NCBI GenBank assembly: GCA_050734185.1
Contig: JBOHUE010000157.1
Location: forward strand, 7,101-71,100
Direction: 5' to 3'
DNA length: 64,000 nt
Origin: JAFALX01 sp050734185
GTDB taxonomy: Bacteria > Chloroflexota > Dormibacteria > Aeolococcales > Aeolococcaceae
The position numbers and the translations under genes were made by a program. Positions 15,837 through 27,738 of the stretch are shown here, in pieces. The first letter of the stretch is position 1. Every line of letters begins with the position of its first letter. The notes below the pieces were generated by a model. The model did no database searches. It was not told the origin of the DNA and saw nothing but the letters and a program-made list of their open reading frames with translations.

Positions 15837-18059
15837 GTGGCGCAGCACGGCGGTACAGGTCGCAGTTGGCACAAACTGGCTGCGCTCGCACTCGCCGGCG
15901 CGGTGGTCACCGTCCTTGCGCCCACCGGTATCACCGCGCACGCCGACACCGCACACTCACTCGTCACCGCTGGGGCGCCGCTGGCCATCGCCGGCGCCGT
16001 GGCGCCGGGCATCATCGACAACAACCTGTGCTCGAGTCATCCGTACGGGACGGTGATGATCAGTGGCGCGTCGTGGGCCGGCGGCCTGGGACATCCGCCG
16101 TCGTCGGGTGGCGCGACGTTCGATGTGTCCAGCAACTGGGACGGCTCGTCGTGCTGGCGCAGCGAGGAGCCGACCGACGGCAGGGACAGCTACGGAACGC
16201 AGTACCAGTGCACCGAACTGGCGATGCGTGTTGCCGACCTCGAGTGGGGTGAGGGCAGCGAGAGAGCGTGGTCGGCGGCAGGCTGGACCGGCGACGGTTA
16301 CAGCATGTTCGACGCCGGCCCCAGGCTTGCTGTCCCGCTCGTGGCGACGCCCAACGGCTCAGGATCGCTGCCGAGTCCAGGCGACATCATGGTGTGGGAC
16401 GCAACGCCGAGTGACACCACCGGCCACGTTGCGGTGGTCGAGCGAGTCGACACGGTGGCGCAGCGGGTCTGGGTCGTCAGCCAGAACAGCTACGCCGCCG
16501 AATATGGTCTTCCCTACTCCGGCACCACCATCGATCCGACAGCTCAGTTTGGTCTTCCGCTGCGCGGTTGGCTCGGCAGTCCGCGGCCGACGCGCGGTGT
16601 CGCGCTGCGCAGCGACGGTGTATCGGGATACGCGCTCGACGGTTGGGGTGGCGTGCTCCCGTTCGGCGGTGCACCGCCGCTGAGCGTCAGCGCGTACTGG
16701 CCCGACTGGGACATCGCACGCGGGATGGCAATGCGCGCCGACGCGTCCGGCGGATACGTCCTCGACGCCTTCGGGGTCCTGCATCCCTTTGGCAGCGCGC
16801 CGGATGTCGCCATCAGCGCGTACTGGCCCGGGTGGGACATCGCCCGCGCCGTCGTGCTTCGATCCGACGGTGTGAGCGGGTACGTTCTCGATGGTCTCGG
16901 CGGCCTGCATCCCTTCGGCGGCGCGCCCTCGGTGGCGATCAGCGCGTACTGGCCGGGCTGGGACATCGCGCGTGCCGTCGTACTCCGGCCGGACGGCGTG
17001 AGCGGCTACGTTCTCGACGGACTCGGCGGCCTCAATCCATTCGGCGGCGCGCCGTCGGTCGGCGCCACCGCGTACTGGCCGTCGTGGGACATCGCCCGTG
17101 CCGTGACGCTGGTGACCGACAACAGCAATCCACATGTGCCGGCGAACTCCGGCTGGACGCTCGACGGCTGGGGCGGCGTGCACCCGTTCGGCGGTGCGCC
17201 GGCCGTCGACTTCCCAGCAAATCCGTACTTTTCCGGTCGCGACGTCGCCCGCGGCATCGCCTTTCAACCGTTGATGGACGCCGGTGTGACGGTCGACGGC
17301 CGGTCGACCCCCGCAGCGTTTCGCGTCACACCGCCTGTCCGTGCACTCGCGTACAAACCCGGGACGAGCAGCGGCTACCTGCTGGATGGCTACGGAGGCC
17401 TCACGCCGTTTGCCGGAGCGCCCGCTCTCTCGGCTGCGTCGGCGAAACCGCGCTGGCCGGAGTGGGACATCGCGCGCGGCGTCGCTCTTCGCGCCAACGG
17501 GACGAGCGGTTACGTGCTCGACGGCTTCGGCGGCCTGCACCCGTACGGCGGGGCGCCGAACGTGGTCATCACCGGGTACTGGCAGGGCCACGATCTCGCA
17601 CGCGGAGTGGTGCTCCGGGCTGATGGCGTGAGCGGCTACGTGCTGGACGCGCACGGCGCGCTGTGGCCGTTCGGCGGCGCACCCGCGATCGCGACGACGA
17701 CCACCTGGTCGACCGACGTCGCCCGCGGAGTCGTGCTGACGTCGAATGGGACGGGTGGCTACGTGCTCGACGCATATGGTGGCGTGAATCCGTTCGGCTC
17801 TGCGTCGGCGAGTGCAGCGCCCATGTGGCCCGGATGGGACCTGGCCCGCAGCATCGCGCTCCTCACCGATACGAGTGGATACATCCTCGACAGCTGGGGC
17901 GGCGTGCACCCGTTCGGCGGCGCGCCACTCCTGCCCGGCGCCCGCTACTGGCCGGGGTCCGACGCCGCGCGAGGCATCGCGCTCTCCGGGTCATCGACCG
18001 CACAGTCGCCGTCGGGCACCGTCGCCTACCTCAACGGAGCGACGAGCAGCGTCTCGTAG
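15837..18059 (+). CDS. Secreted CHAP-domain protein with about eleven WDIARG repeats
   Basis: This 740-residue protein has a GTG start six bases after GCAGGAG. The signal peptide is clear: basic N-terminus, hydrophobic LAALALAGAVVTVLAP, and a likely cut after THITAHA-like 'TAHA'. Residues about 95-245 match a CHAP amidase/peptidase domain: YGTQYQCTELAMRVADLEW gives the catalytic Cys, DTTGHVAVVERVD the His, and VVSQNSYAAEYG a candidate third residue. CHAP enzymes cut peptidoglycan peptides or amide bonds. The remainder is about eleven ~42-residue repeats ending YWPGWDIA, followed by a Ser/Thr-rich tail. The repeats may bind wall glycan; this is inference. It shares them with the protein at 11896-14442. 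Confidence 0.85.
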   Translation: MAQHGGTGRSWHKLAALALAGAVVTVLAPTGITAHADTAHSLVTAGAPLAIAGAVAPGIIDNNLCSSHPYGTVMISGASWAGGLGHPPSSGGATFDVSSNWDGSSCWRSEEPTDGRDSYGTQYQCTELAMRVADLEWGEGSERAWSAAGWTGDGYSMFDAGPRLAVPLVATPNGSGSLPSPGDIMVWDATPSDTTGHVAVVERVDTVAQRVWVVSQNSYAAEYGLPYSGTTIDPTAQFGLPLRGWLGSPRPTRGVALRSDGVSGYALDGWGGVLPFGGAPPLSVSAYWPDWDIARGMAMRADASGGYVLDAFGVLHPFGSAPDVAISAYWPGWDIARAVVLRSDGVSGYVLDGLGGLHPFGGAPSVAISAYWPGWDIARAVVLRPDGVSGYVLDGLGGLNPFGGAPSVGATAYWPSWDIARAVTLVTDNSNPHVPANSGWTLDGWGGVHPFGGAPAVDFPANPYFSGRDVARGIAFQPLMDAGVTVDGRSTPAAFRVTPPVRALAYKPGTSSGYLLDGYGGLTPFAGAPALSAASAKPRWPEWDIARGVALRANGTSGYVLDGFGGLHPYGGAPNVVITGYWQGHDLARGVVLRADGVSGYVLDAHGALWPFGGAPAIATTTTWSTDVARGVVLTSNGTGGYVLDAYGGVNPFGSASASAAPMWPGWDLARSIALLTDTSGYILDSWGGVHPFGGAPLLPGARYWPGSDAARGIALSGSSTAQSPSGTVAYLNGATSSVS
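16590..17990 (+). repeat. About eleven WDIARG/GGLHPFGGAP protein repeats (coding)
   Basis: Units of about 42 codons follow one another without linkers. The consensus is RGVxLRxDGxSGYVLDGxGGLHPFGGAPxxxxxxYWPGWDIA. The fifth and sixth units are irregular: one is lengthened by a VTDNSNPHVPANSG insertion, and the next has an unusual VTVDGRSTPAAFRVTPPV segment. Neighbouring units three and four are the most alike at DNA level, consistent with local duplication. Confidence 0.85.
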
Positions 18060-18144
18060 CGGATCCCAGCCTCAGCCGCGGCACGACTGCCGGCGGCGCC
18101 GAAGCACGGACATACTATCGGTGCATCGGGTAAATCCCGACACC

Positions 18145-18215
18145 GCCCCCTTAGCTCATCGGTAGAGCAGCCGGCTTTTAACCGGTTGAGGGAGGTTCGA
18201 TTCCTCCAGGGGGCA
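18145..18215 (+). tRNA. tRNA-Lys (anticodon TTT)
   Basis: A complete cloverleaf can be folded. Acceptor arms are GCCCCCT and AGGGGGC (18145-18151 with 18208-18214), D arm GCTC/GAGC, anticodon stem CCGG/CCGG around loop CTTTTAA, and T arm GGAGG/CCTCC around TTCGATT. The loop gives anticodon TTT, hence lysine. The discriminator A is 18215 and no CCA is encoded. The stop codon of the coupling-protein gene on the other strand begins at the next base. Confidence 0.95.
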
Positions 18216-19967
18216 TCAGCGACGGTGCGCGGCGCGCACCTGCTCCGCTGCAGCGATGTATCGCTGTGCCGCGTAACGCCTATACCGCTTGCTGCGGTAC
18301 CACGGGCGCAACTGCAGCAGCATCGGTGGCCGGCCGCGGTACAGCGCGACAGCGCTCGACGAGTCCAGCTGGCGCAGCGCATCGGGTGGCGCGATGTTGT
18401 CGTTGCGCACCGAGTACGCGCGGCTGACGCGACCATCGGCTCTGCTGACCTGCACGTCGGTGACCGCGTGACGGCCGACGAGCCGGGAGAGCAGGTCGAC
18501 GGTCTCGGGATCGGTGATGCCCGGAAGAATCAGCTTCGCCGGGTGGTTGTTGAGGATCGAGTGCGCGCGATCCGCACCATAGCGCGCACGCAGTTGCGAC
18601 AGGTCCTGCACGATCGACAGCAGCAGCACGCCGCGACCTGCGCCCTGTGACGCGAGACCGGGAAGGTCCTCGATGGGGACGACGTTGGCGAGCTCGTCGA
18701 GAAACAGACCGAGCGCGTGATCGAGCCTGCCCCGCGGTGACTCCTCCGCGATGGTGTATGCCTCGGTCACGACGGTCATCAGAATGCCGACGAAGAGGCC
18801 GGCGATGCGCTCCGGCGCGAGTCGCGGCGTGCAGAGGTAGAGGGTGCCGCCACGTTCGAGGAAGGCTCGCGGATCGAACCTGCTCGACTCGGCCGATGCC
18901 GCGGCTGCCCGCTCGTTGAACACGTTGAAGATGCGCATCACCGTGGAGAACACGGTGCCGCGCTCACGTTCCGGGCGCTGATCCACCGACGCGACCATCG
19001 ACAGCGCGCGCGCTGCATCCGCGTGGTGCGGCCGCGAGTCGTCGCTCTGCAGATCCTCCAGCAATGCCATCGGTGTCGCGAGGTCGAAGCCGTGGATCCA
19101 GGTGTGCACGTCGACGACGGTGCATCCCGCGTTGGCCGCAGCGAACAGCAGCGGTGCGATGAGCAGCTTGCCCGACTCCGCCCAGTGCGCCCAGTCGTTG
19201 TCGCCACGGCTGGAGCCCTGCTGCAGCCCGGCGCAGAGCCATGCAGCCACAAGCCATGCGCGGTCGAGGTCCTCACACCCGGCAAGGGGCGACCACGTGA
19301 CCGACGGCGCGCGCTCGCCCAATTCCCCGGTGGGGTCGTACACATACACGGGTCCGACGCGTTGCCGGCGTGCCGCGGTCAGCGCGAGCAGCTCGCCCTT
19401 GGTGCTGGTAACGACCGCGGGCCCACGCCAGTCGAGCAGGTTCGGCACCACCAGGCACGTCGTCTTCCCCGACCGCGTGGGTCCGACGACGAGCACGCTG
19501 GTCTCGCGTTCGGTGAGGACGAGACGGCGCCACGCGCGACCGAGCACGAAGCGACCAGGGCGCGCGGAGCGTGCACGGAGACCGCGCATGTCGCGGGCGC
19601 GTGCCCACCGTGAGATCGCGCGGATGCGCCGCGGTGAGCGCGGAACGAGGAGTCGTATCACCAACACGGCGCCGGCCGGCGGCACCGCGCACAACACGGC
19701 GAACGCGGTGAAGAACACCGCCGCGTGCGTGTGCGCGCCGGCTCCCACCAGGTCCCATGCGGCGATGCCGCCGCCGGACCGCACGAGCGCCACGATGCGT
19801 GCGGGGTCGGCGTAGCGCAACAGGCCGACGGTGGGGTGGCCACCGGCGACCACCGAGGCGACGGTGAGCACCACCCACGCCGCGCACCACAGCATTGCAA
19901 GCGCGGCGACGAGCGCAAGCTCGGCGTGAGCGGATCGGCTCGAGCCGCGCGGAGTGCTCGCTATCAC
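18216..19967 (-). CDS. VirD4/TraG-like type IV coupling ATPase (orphan)
   Basis: This 583-residue protein has two N-terminal membrane segments (about 19-41 and 79-107), then a RecA-like motor. Walker A is GPTRSGKT (162-169), the strand after it reads [12 protein letters not shown], and Walker B is [11 protein letters not shown]. The C-terminal part resembles the TraM-recognition/TraG-D domain ([29 protein letters not shown]). Coupling proteins deliver DNA-protein substrates to type IV secretion or conjugation channels. No relaxase or other Vir/Tra gene is visible nearby, so its partner is unknown. The GTG start at 19967 gives a normal-length N-terminus. It lies beside tRNA-Lys, a common integration neighbourhood, although its GC and codon use match the chromosome. 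Confidence 0.82.
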   Translation of the reverse strand: MIASTPRGSSRSAHAELALVAALAMLWCAAWVVLTVASVVAGGHPTVGLLRYADPARIVALVRSGGGIAAWDLVGAGAHTHAAVFFTAFAVLCAVPPAGAVLVIRLLVPRSPRRIRAISRWARARDMRGLRARSARPGRFVLGRAWRRLVLTERETSVLVVGPTRSGKTTCLVVPNLLDWRGPAVVTSTKGELLALTAARRQRVGPVYVYDPTGELGERAPSVTWSPLAGCEDLDRAWLVAAWLCAGLQQGSSRGDNDWAHWAESGKLLIAPLLFAAANAGCTVVDVHTWIHGFDLATPMALLEDLQSDDSRPHHADAARALSMVASVDQRPERERGTVFSTVMRIFNVFNERAAAASAESSRFDPRAFLERGGTLYLCTPRLAPERIAGLFVGILMTVVTEAYTIAEESPRGRLDHALGLFLDELANVVPIEDLPGLASQGAGRGVLLLSIVQDLSQLRARYGADRAHSILNNHPAKLILPGITDPETVDLLSRLVGRHAVTDVQVSRADGRVSRAYSVRNDNIAPPDALRQLDSSSAVALYRGRPPMLLQLRPWYRSKRYRRYAAQRYIAAAEQVRAAHRR

Positions 19968-20026
19968 GCCCCGAGTGTTCGCCGTCGAGACGGACGCGAG
20001 CCGGACGATCTTCCCTTACGGGAGCG

Positions 20027-20902
20027 CTACCTCTTCGCGAGGCCCTCTGCGGTGAGACGCACGACGTCCTCGAGCGTGTCGGCGATGCGTGCCCCCGCCG
20101 CGCGCAGCGCGTCGATCTTGCTCTGCGCGGTGCCGGTGTTTCCGCTGATGATCGCGCCCGCGTGCCCCATGCGCTTGCCCTCCGGCGCGGTGCGTCCGGA
20201 GATGAACGCGACGACCGGGCGATCAAAGCTCGACTCCCGCATCCACGCTGCCGCCGCCTCCTCGTCGGATCCGCCGATCTCGCCGATCAGCACCACGGCG
20301 TGGGTCTCAGGATCGTCCCCGAAGAGTCGCAACACGTCGGTGAAGCCGAGGCCGAGCACCGGGTCGCCACCGATGCCGACCGATGTCGTCTGCCCCATCC
20401 CCGCCTGCCCGAGCCCCTGGATGACCTCGTAGGTGAGCGTGCCACTGCGCCCGACGATGCCGACCGGGCCAGGCCGGTTGATGTGGTTCGGAATGATCCC
20501 CACCTTGCACTCATCCGGCGTCACGACGCCGGGGCAGTTCGGTCCGACCAGCCGCGCACCGTGCACGGAGACGAACTCGCGTGCGCGCACCATGTCGAGC
20601 ACGGGGATGCCCTCTGTGATGCAGATGACGAGCGGCAACGCCGAGGACGCCTCCATGATCGCGTCGGCGGCGAATGCGGGTGGCACAAACACCCCGGCGA
20701 CGTTCGCGCCGGTCGCCGCCACAGCGGTGGCGACGGTGTCGAACACGGGCACGCCGTCGACGTCGCTGCCACCCTTTCCGGGAGAGACACCGGCGACGAC
20801 GTTCGTACCGAACTCGCGCATCTGCGCTGTGTGAAACCGGCCCTCGCGTCCCGTGATGCCCTGCACCAGGACGCGGCTCTCACGGTCGAGCAGCACGCTC
20901 AT
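20027..20902 (-). CDS. sucD: Succinyl-CoA ligase, alpha subunit
   Basis: This 291-residue TCA-cycle enzyme subunit couples succinyl-CoA and succinate interconversion to ATP/GTP formation. The N-terminal CoA-binding Rossmann domain reads [20 protein letters not shown]. The phosphorylated active-site His is in [18 protein letters not shown] near the C-terminus, and the ligase domain has [12 protein letters not shown]. Length and motifs are standard. The ATG overlaps the sucC stop as ATGA, so beta is made first and alpha is coupled to it. Confidence 0.96.
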   Translation of the reverse strand: MSVLLDRESRVLVQGITGREGRFHTAQMREFGTNVVAGVSPGKGGSDVDGVPVFDTVATAVAATGANVAGVFVPPAFAADAIMEASSALPLVICITEGIPVLDMVRAREFVSVHGARLVGPNCPGVVTPDECKVGIIPNHINRPGPVGIVGRSGTLTYEVIQGLGQAGMGQTTSVGIGGDPVLGLGFTDVLRLFGDDPETHAVVLIGEIGGSDEEAAAAWMRESSFDRPVVAFISGRTAPEGKRMGHAGAIISGNTGTAQSKIDALRAAGARIADTLEDVVRLTAEGLAKR

Positions 20903-22077
20903 GCCTTCGTGAGCTCCACGATGGTCCGCGCCGCCTCGGTCGCGCTCGTGGCCGGCACGATGCCTGCTTCACGCAGCAGCGCGCGCCCCTCCTCCTCCAT
21001 GGTGCCGGTCATGCGCACGACCAGCGGCTTGGTCAGGTGCAGCTCGTCGCGGGCGGCGATGACGCCGCGCGCCACCTCGTCACCGCGGGTGATGCCGCCG
21101 AAGACGTTGATGAACACACCGCGCACCTTGGGGTCGAGCAGCACCATCTCGAGCGCATTGCGCACCTTGTCGGCGCCGGCGCCGCCGCCGATGTCGAGGA
21201 AGTTGGCCGGCTCGCCGCCGTGCTGCTTGACGAGGTCGACCGTGTTCATCGTCAGCCCGGCGCCGTTGCCGATGACGCCGACCGTGCCGCCGAGGTGGAC
21301 GTAGGTGAGCCCCCGCAGCCGTGCCTCCACCTCCAGCGGGTCGTCGCCACCGGCCGCGTTGTCAGCCGGGTCGTCCTCGCGCAGCTCCTCGACCAGGTCG
21401 CGGTGCCGGAACTCGGCGTTCTCGTCGACTTCCAATTTGCCGTCTGCGGCCACCAGCAGCCCGCCGGCCGTGAGCGCCAGCGGGTTGATCTCACACGTGA
21501 CGGCGTCGAGCGAGATGGCGAGCGCGTAGAGCTTCTCTCCGATGACCGCCAGCTGCGTTGCCAACTGGCCGGCCCGCCGTGCGAGGTCCCCCGCGCCGGT
21601 GAGCCCGGAGAACGCCAGCCGGCGGAGCTCGAACGGCAGCGGTCCGGCAAACGGATCGGGCCAGAGCTTGGCGATGCGCTCCGGGGTTTCGGTCGCAACC
21701 TGCTCGATCTCCATGCCGCCCGCGGCGGAGAAGATCACCGCCATGCGCCGCCGGTCGCGGTCGAGCGTGATGCCGAGGTAGAGCTCGTTGGCGATGTCCA
21801 GGCCCGTCTCGCACCACACGCTGCGGACCGGGTACCCGCGGATGCTCATCGCAAGGATCCGGGCCGCCTCGCGCTCCGCCTCGTCGGGGGTGTGGACCAC
21901 GGCGATGCCGCCGGCCTTGCCCCGGCCGCCGATCGGCACCTGCGCCTTGATCGCCACGGTGCCGAGCTCGCGAGCAGCCTGCGCCGCCTCTGCCGGGGTG
22001 CGCGCCAGCCGCCCCTGGGGAACAGCGATCCCGGCGGCCGCGAAGCGCTGCTTGGCCTGGTATTCGAGCAGCCTCAT
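20899..22077 (-). CDS. sucC: Succinyl-CoA ligase (ADP/GDP-forming), beta subunit
   Basis: This 392-residue subunit has an ATP-grasp domain: [18 protein letters not shown] near residue 45 and the nucleotide-binding region after it. The C-terminal CoA-ligase domain has [20 protein letters not shown] and FLDIGGGA. I chose the ATG at 22077 ([12 protein letters not shown]), six bases after AAGGTG, over the in-frame GTG at 22086. The first residues match the usual MxLxEYQxK start of SucC. It forms a two-gene operon with sucD and is divergent from the permease gene at 22101, with only 23 bases between the starts. Confidence 0.95.
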   Translation of the reverse strand: MRLLEYQAKQRFAAAGIAVPQGRLARTPAEAAQAARELGTVAIKAQVPIGGRGKAGGIAVVHTPDEAEREAARILAMSIRGYPVRSVWCETGLDIANELYLGITLDRDRRRMAVIFSAAGGMEIEQVATETPERIAKLWPDPFAGPLPFELRRLAFSGLTGAGDLARRAGQLATQLAVIGEKLYALAISLDAVTCEINPLALTAGGLLVAADGKLEVDENAEFRHRDLVEELREDDPADNAAGGDDPLEVEARLRGLTYVHLGGTVGVIGNGAGLTMNTVDLVKQHGGEPANFLDIGGGAGADKVRNALEMVLLDPKVRGVFINVFGGITRGDEVARGVIAARDELHLTKPLVVRMTGTMEEEGRALLREAGIVPATSATEAARTIVELTKA

Positions 22078-22100
22078 CGGCGGCACCTTACTCTGCAGAG

Positions 22101-23312
22101 GTGAGCGCTACCGGGCCCGGCGCCGGCGACAGCAGCGAGTCCGAGCCGTCCGGGTTCATGGAGCGGCGGCGGCGACGGTCGACCGACCGCTCGGCGATCG
22201 GCGTCCGCACGCTGGTTGTCGCAGCGCTGATCGTCCTTAGCATCGTCGCGCTGGTCTTCCTACTCAGCCACCTCATCAGCATCCTGCTGGTCATCCTGGT
22301 GGCGATCGTCTTCGCGGAGGGCATCCGGCCGCTGGTGAAGCTGCTTGGAGAACGCCGGGTCCCCGAACCGCTGGCGATCGTATTGATCTACATCGTCATC
22401 CTCGGCGCGATCGTCGGGCTGGCCGCGCTGCTCGTCCAGCCACTCGTCTCGGAGGCGCAGAACCTCGCCAACAACTTCCCGACGTACCAGCGGCACTTCC
22501 TCGACTTCTTCAACGGCCTGGAGCAGCAGTTTCACTTCAGCGCGAACATCAACTCGTTCGTCTCGGGAGCGCTGGGCACCGCGCAGCAGGTGCTGATCAC
22601 AATCGGCGCGACGACCTTCTCGGTGGTGATCAACTTCGCCCTGGTGCTGGTCATCGGCTTCATGTGGCTCGTGAGCACAGACCGGCTCAAAGCGTTCGTG
22701 GTCGACCTGATCCCGGTGCGCCATCAGGAGCTGGCGCGCGACGTGATCCGCGAGATCGGGTTCCGCATGGGCGGATTCGTGCGGGCGACGATCATCAACG
22801 GCATCGCAGTCGGCGTGGCAACGGGGCTCGCCAGCTGGATCCTGGGACTGCCGAGTCCGATCCTGCTCGGCGTCTTCTCCGGTCTGATCGCGCTCATCCC
22901 GGTGGTCGGGGCGGTGGCCGGGGTGATTCCGCCGACGCTGCTCGCGTTCACCATCGGCCCCGCATACCCGATAGTGGTGCTAGCAGTTATGCTGGTAATC
23001 CAAATGGTCGATGCAAATACAGTAGTGCCGTTGGTTATGAACCGGGTTGTGGCGCTGCCCGCCCTCGTGGTGGTGCTGGCGCTGCTCATCGGTGGTGCGC
23101 TGGCGGGCGTCATCGGCGCGCTGCTCGCCGTGCCGGTTGCGGCGGCACTCCAGGTGCTCGTTCTGCGGGTCGCCGTGCCTGCGATCCATCACGCCCAGGG
23201 CCGAGACGATCCCATCTGGGACGAGTATCACCCTGAGCCCGCGCCGGCCAAGGAGGGAACACGCCGCCGCGGCTCGGCCCTCCGCTGGGTGCCCAGGCTC
23301 AAGCGTCAGTGA
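22101..23312 (+). CDS. AI-2E family transporter (PF01594-type permease)
   Basis: This 403-residue integral membrane protein has about eight membrane segments. Family hallmarks are the N-terminal pair of hydrophobic helices, a periplasmic or amphipathic helical region (residues about 125-180), and the C-terminal VFSGLIALIPVVGAVAGVIPP block followed by IQMVDANTVVPLVMNRVVAL. Members export small molecules, sodium or autoinducer-like compounds, and the substrate here is unknown. The N-terminus is a charged cytoplasmic tail with MERRRRRSTDRS. The GTG start at 22101 follows AGAGG closely. The segment 22965-23045 is locally less GC-rich than its surroundings. It overlaps the acyltransferase gene by GTGA. 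Confidence 0.85.
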   Translation: MSATGPGAGDSSESEPSGFMERRRRRSTDRSAIGVRTLVVAALIVLSIVALVFLLSHLISILLVILVAIVFAEGIRPLVKLLGERRVPEPLAIVLIYIVILGAIVGLAALLVQPLVSEAQNLANNFPTYQRHFLDFFNGLEQQFHFSANINSFVSGALGTAQQVLITIGATTFSVVINFALVLVIGFMWLVSTDRLKAFVVDLIPVRHQELARDVIREIGFRMGGFVRATIINGIAVGVATGLASWILGLPSPILLGVFSGLIALIPVVGAVAGVIPPTLLAFTIGPAYPIVVLAVMLVIQMVDANTVVPLVMNRVVALPALVVVLALLIGGALAGVIGALLAVPVAAALQVLVLRVAVPAIHHAQGRDDPIWDEYHPEPAPAKEGTRRRGSALRWVPRLKRQ

Positions 23313-24451
23313 CGGCGGGCGCGGGGGTGCGCCCTATCCGCGCGCGCCTGCTCGGCGCCGACGCCGTGCGCGCGGTTGCGATGCTCGGCGTGATCGGCGT
23401 TCACGCGGCGGCGTGGGGGCCGTCGGCGACCTTCCACTCCATCGACGTGATCACCAGGTATTCGGTGCCGGCGTTCGTGCTACTCACCGGCGTGGTGATC
23501 GCCTACAGCCACACGGGCCGGCGACTCGGCACCGGGTTCGCCCGCCGTCGCCTGGCGCGGACGCTGCTGCCATGGGTGGCCTGGGCGCCGGTGTTCGTCG
23601 CGTTCAGCGTGTTGACGGGCACGCTTCGCCTCACCGTCCCCGATATCGGCGGGTTCGTAGTTCAGGGTGGGGGGCACCTCTGGTTCTTGCTGCTCGTGCC
23701 CCAGCTGTATCTGCTGTTCGTGGTCTGGCCGCGCAATCACCGCTGGGCACTGGCCGCGGCCGCGATGCTAGTGCAGATCGGCCTCTGCGTCATGCGCCTG
23801 TATGCCGTTCTCCCCGGGTGGCAGTCGCAGCTGGTCCTCAACTACGCAGCGGAGATCTTCCCGTTCTGGGTCGGCTACTTCGCCGTCGGTCTCGCGATGG
23901 GAACCTCGTTGCGGCGACCCGGCGGGCTGCGCCGCGCGCTCAACGTGTGGCGGTTGCAGCTGACGATCGGTGCCGCCGCGGCAACGGTCGTGTCCGGCGC
24001 GGCCCTTCTGCTCGTGCGCTATCCGGGGTCGCCGTACGCGGCCACGTACCTCACCGGAACCGGTGCGTTCCTCAACCCGGCGCTGCCGCTGCTCGTGCTG
24101 AGCGCCGTTGCCACGATCGCTACGGTGGTCCCGCCGCTGCTGCGTCGCTCGCGGTTGCTGACGCGCGCCGTCACTTCTGTCAGCGAGCAGTCGCTCGCCG
24201 TGTACATCGTGCACCCGGTGCCGCTGTTCTTTCTCGGGACCTACCTGCTCGAGGAGCGCATGGCGGTGCGAGGCGTGAGCGCGCTCATGGCATTCGCCGC
24301 GCTGGTGCTGTTCACGCTCATCAGCTCACTGGTCGTGGTGCGTTTGCTCCGCACAACGCGCGCCGCCACGACGCTGGGTCTGTCGCAGCGACCGCTCACG
24401 CTGCCCTTCGCGGCTCGTTCGCGCGTCCCGCAACGCGAAGAGGCGGCATAG
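23309..24451 (+). CDS. Acyltransferase 3 family membrane protein
   Basis: The 380-residue product is a polytopic membrane protein with about ten segments. It opens with LLGADAVRAVAMLGVIGVHA, whose final His matches the conserved catalytic-type His of acyltransferase-3 (OafA/WecH-like) enzymes. The following SVPAFVLLTGVVIAYSH and GGGHLWFLLLVPQLYLLF also fit the family. Such proteins O-acetylate or acylate envelope sugars. It starts within the AI-2E transporter stop (GTGA) and converges on the carboxyltransferase gene with 11 bases between stops, so it ends a two-gene operon. Confidence 0.83.
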   Translation: MTAGAGVRPIRARLLGADAVRAVAMLGVIGVHAAAWGPSATFHSIDVITRYSVPAFVLLTGVVIAYSHTGRRLGTGFARRRLARTLLPWVAWAPVFVAFSVLTGTLRLTVPDIGGFVVQGGGHLWFLLLVPQLYLLFVVWPRNHRWALAAAAMLVQIGLCVMRLYAVLPGWQSQLVLNYAAEIFPFWVGYFAVGLAMGTSLRRPGGLRRALNVWRLQLTIGAAAATVVSGAALLLVRYPGSPYAATYLTGTGAFLNPALPLLVLSAVATIATVVPPLLRRSRLLTRAVTSVSEQSLAVYIVHPVPLFFLGTYLLEERMAVRGVSALMAFAALVLFTLISSLVVVRLLRTTRAATTLGLSQRPLTLPFAARSRVPQREEAA

Positions 24452-24462
24452 CGGCGTGCGCC

Positions 24463-26130
24463 TTAGAGCGGAATGTTTCCGTGCTTACGCTTCGGCCGCT
24501 CGACCTGCTTGCTGCGGGCCATGCGCAGCGCGTTGATCAGCGACCAGCGCGTGTTGCGCGGCTCGATCACATCGTCGATGTAGCCCCGCTCGGCCGCGTA
24601 GTACGGGTTGGCGAACTGCTCGCGGTACCCCTCGATCAGCTCCTCCCGGCGCCTCGCCGGGTTGTCTGCGTCAGCTATCTCCTTCTTGAAGATGACGCTG
24701 ACGGCGCCCTGCGGGCCCATGACCGCGATCTCCGCGGTCGGCCACACCACGTTGTAGTCCGCGCGGATGTGCTTCGAGCACATGACGTCGTACGCGCCGC
24801 CGTACGCCTTGCGTGTGATCACCGTCAGCTTGGGCACCGTCGCCTCGCAGTACGCGTACAGCAGCTTGGCGCCGTGGCGAATGATGCCGCGGTACTCCTG
24901 GTCGGTGCCCGGCAGGAATCCGGGCACGTCGACGAACGTCACCAGCGGGATGTTGAAAGCGTCGCAGAAGCGCACGAAGCGCGCCGCCTTGGTGGATGCG
25001 TCGATGTCCAGCGCACCGGCGAGCACGCGTGGCTGGTTGCCGACGACTCCGACCGTGTCACCGTCGAGACGGGCGAACCCGCAGATGATGTTCTGCGCGT
25101 GGAACGGCATCACCTCGAGGAACCTCGCCTCATCGACGACGCGCGTCACCACCTCGCGCATGTCGTACGGCTGGTTGGGGTTGTCCGGGATCACCTGCTG
25201 CAGCTCGGGGTCGGCACGATGCGGCGAGTCGTTCGTCTCGCGATGCGGCGGCCGCTCGCGGTTGCTCGCCGGCAGGTACGAGAGCAGCTCGCGCATTTGA
25301 CCGAACGCGTCGTCCTCCGTGTCGGCGATGAAGTGTGCGACGCCACTTCGCTGGTTGTGCACGTCGGAACCGCCCAGGTCCTCGAAGCTGACCTGCTCGC
25401 CGGTGGTCACCTTGATGACGTCGGGGCCGGTGATGAACATGTACCCGATGCGCCGCACCATGAAGACGAAGTCGGTCATCGCCGGTGAGTACACGGCGCC
25501 ACCGGTGCACGGCCCAACGACGAGCGACAGCTGCGGTATCACGCCGCTCGACGTGACGTTGCGAAAGAAGATCTCGGCATAACCGGCAAGCGAGACGACG
25601 CCCTCCTGGATGCGCGCGCCCCCGGAGTCGTTGATCCCGATGCATGGACAGCCCGTCTGCTCGGCGAGGTCCATGATCTTCACCACCTTCTCGGCGAACA
25701 CCTCGCCGAGCGAGCCGCCGAACACCGACGCGTCGTGGCTGAAGACGAACACCTGGCGGCCCTCGATCGTTCCCCACCCGGTCACGACACCGTCGCCACG
25801 GATGCGACGCTCCTCCATGCCGAAATTGGTGGAGCGATGCATCGCAAAGAGATCGAGCTCGGTGAACGATCCGGGGTCGAGCAACCGGTCGATGCGCTCG
25901 CGCGCGGTGAGCTTGCCCTTGGCGTGCTGCGAACGTTCTGCAGCTCCGCCACGACGAATCGCGTCGTAGCGCCGCTTTCGCAACACGTTGACCGCGTGTT
26001 CGCTGGCGCTGCCGCCCGTCCGCGCGCCATTGTTGGCGTCCGGCGTGCGTTCCTCGAGTTCGTCGGCTGCGAGCTTGGCGGCGTCGGTCGCGCCTGCGGG
26101 AGGCACGGGCTTCCGCGTGTTGCGTGGCAT
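24463..26130 (-). CDS. Acyl-CoA carboxylase carboxyltransferase subunit (propionyl-CoA type)
   Basis: This 555-residue biotin-dependent carboxyltransferase transfers CO2 from carboxybiotin to an acyl-CoA. Visible blocks are [57 protein letters not shown] (CoA-binding and oxyanion site) and [20 protein letters not shown]. The end RKHGNIPL is typical of PccB/MmdA proteins. It lies 33 bases downstream of the methylmalonyl-CoA mutase gene, and this context favours propionyl-CoA as substrate (pccB-like). A methylmalonyl-CoA decarboxylase subunit (mmdA) is the alternative. No biotin carboxylase/BCCP gene is in the window. Confidence 0.92.
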   Translation of the reverse strand: MPRNTRKPVPPAGATDAAKLAADELEERTPDANNGARTGGSASEHAVNVLRKRRYDAIRRGGAAERSQHAKGKLTARERIDRLLDPGSFTELDLFAMHRSTNFGMEERRIRGDGVVTGWGTIEGRQVFVFSHDASVFGGSLGEVFAEKVVKIMDLAEQTGCPCIGINDSGGARIQEGVVSLAGYAEIFFRNVTSSGVIPQLSLVVGPCTGGAVYSPAMTDFVFMVRRIGYMFITGPDVIKVTTGEQVSFEDLGGSDVHNQRSGVAHFIADTEDDAFGQMRELLSYLPASNRERPPHRETNDSPHRADPELQQVIPDNPNQPYDMREVVTRVVDEARFLEVMPFHAQNIICGFARLDGDTVGVVGNQPRVLAGALDIDASTKAARFVRFCDAFNIPLVTFVDVPGFLPGTDQEYRGIIRHGAKLLYAYCEATVPKLTVITRKAYGGAYDVMCSKHIRADYNVVWPTAEIAVMGPQGAVSVIFKKEIADADNPARRREELIEGYREQFANPYYAAERGYIDDVIEPRNTRWSLINALRMARSKQVERPKRKHGNIPL

Positions 26131-26163
26131 CGAAGAACAGGCTACCTCACCCGCGACCCGTTT

Positions 26164-27734
<1,571 letters not shown>

Positions 27735-27738
<4 letters not shown>

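Noticed and set aside
18145..20027. An integrated element at tRNA-Lys with a duplicated tRNA end
   Set aside because: No second copy of the tRNA 3' end and no integrase were found, and the coupling-protein gene has chromosomal codon bias.
23047..25488. An 813-codon plus-strand frame across the acyltransferase and the carboxyltransferase genes
   Set aside because: It is a high-GC shadow with Arg/Ala/His-rich composition, no domain, and it runs over two well-supported genes in other frames.
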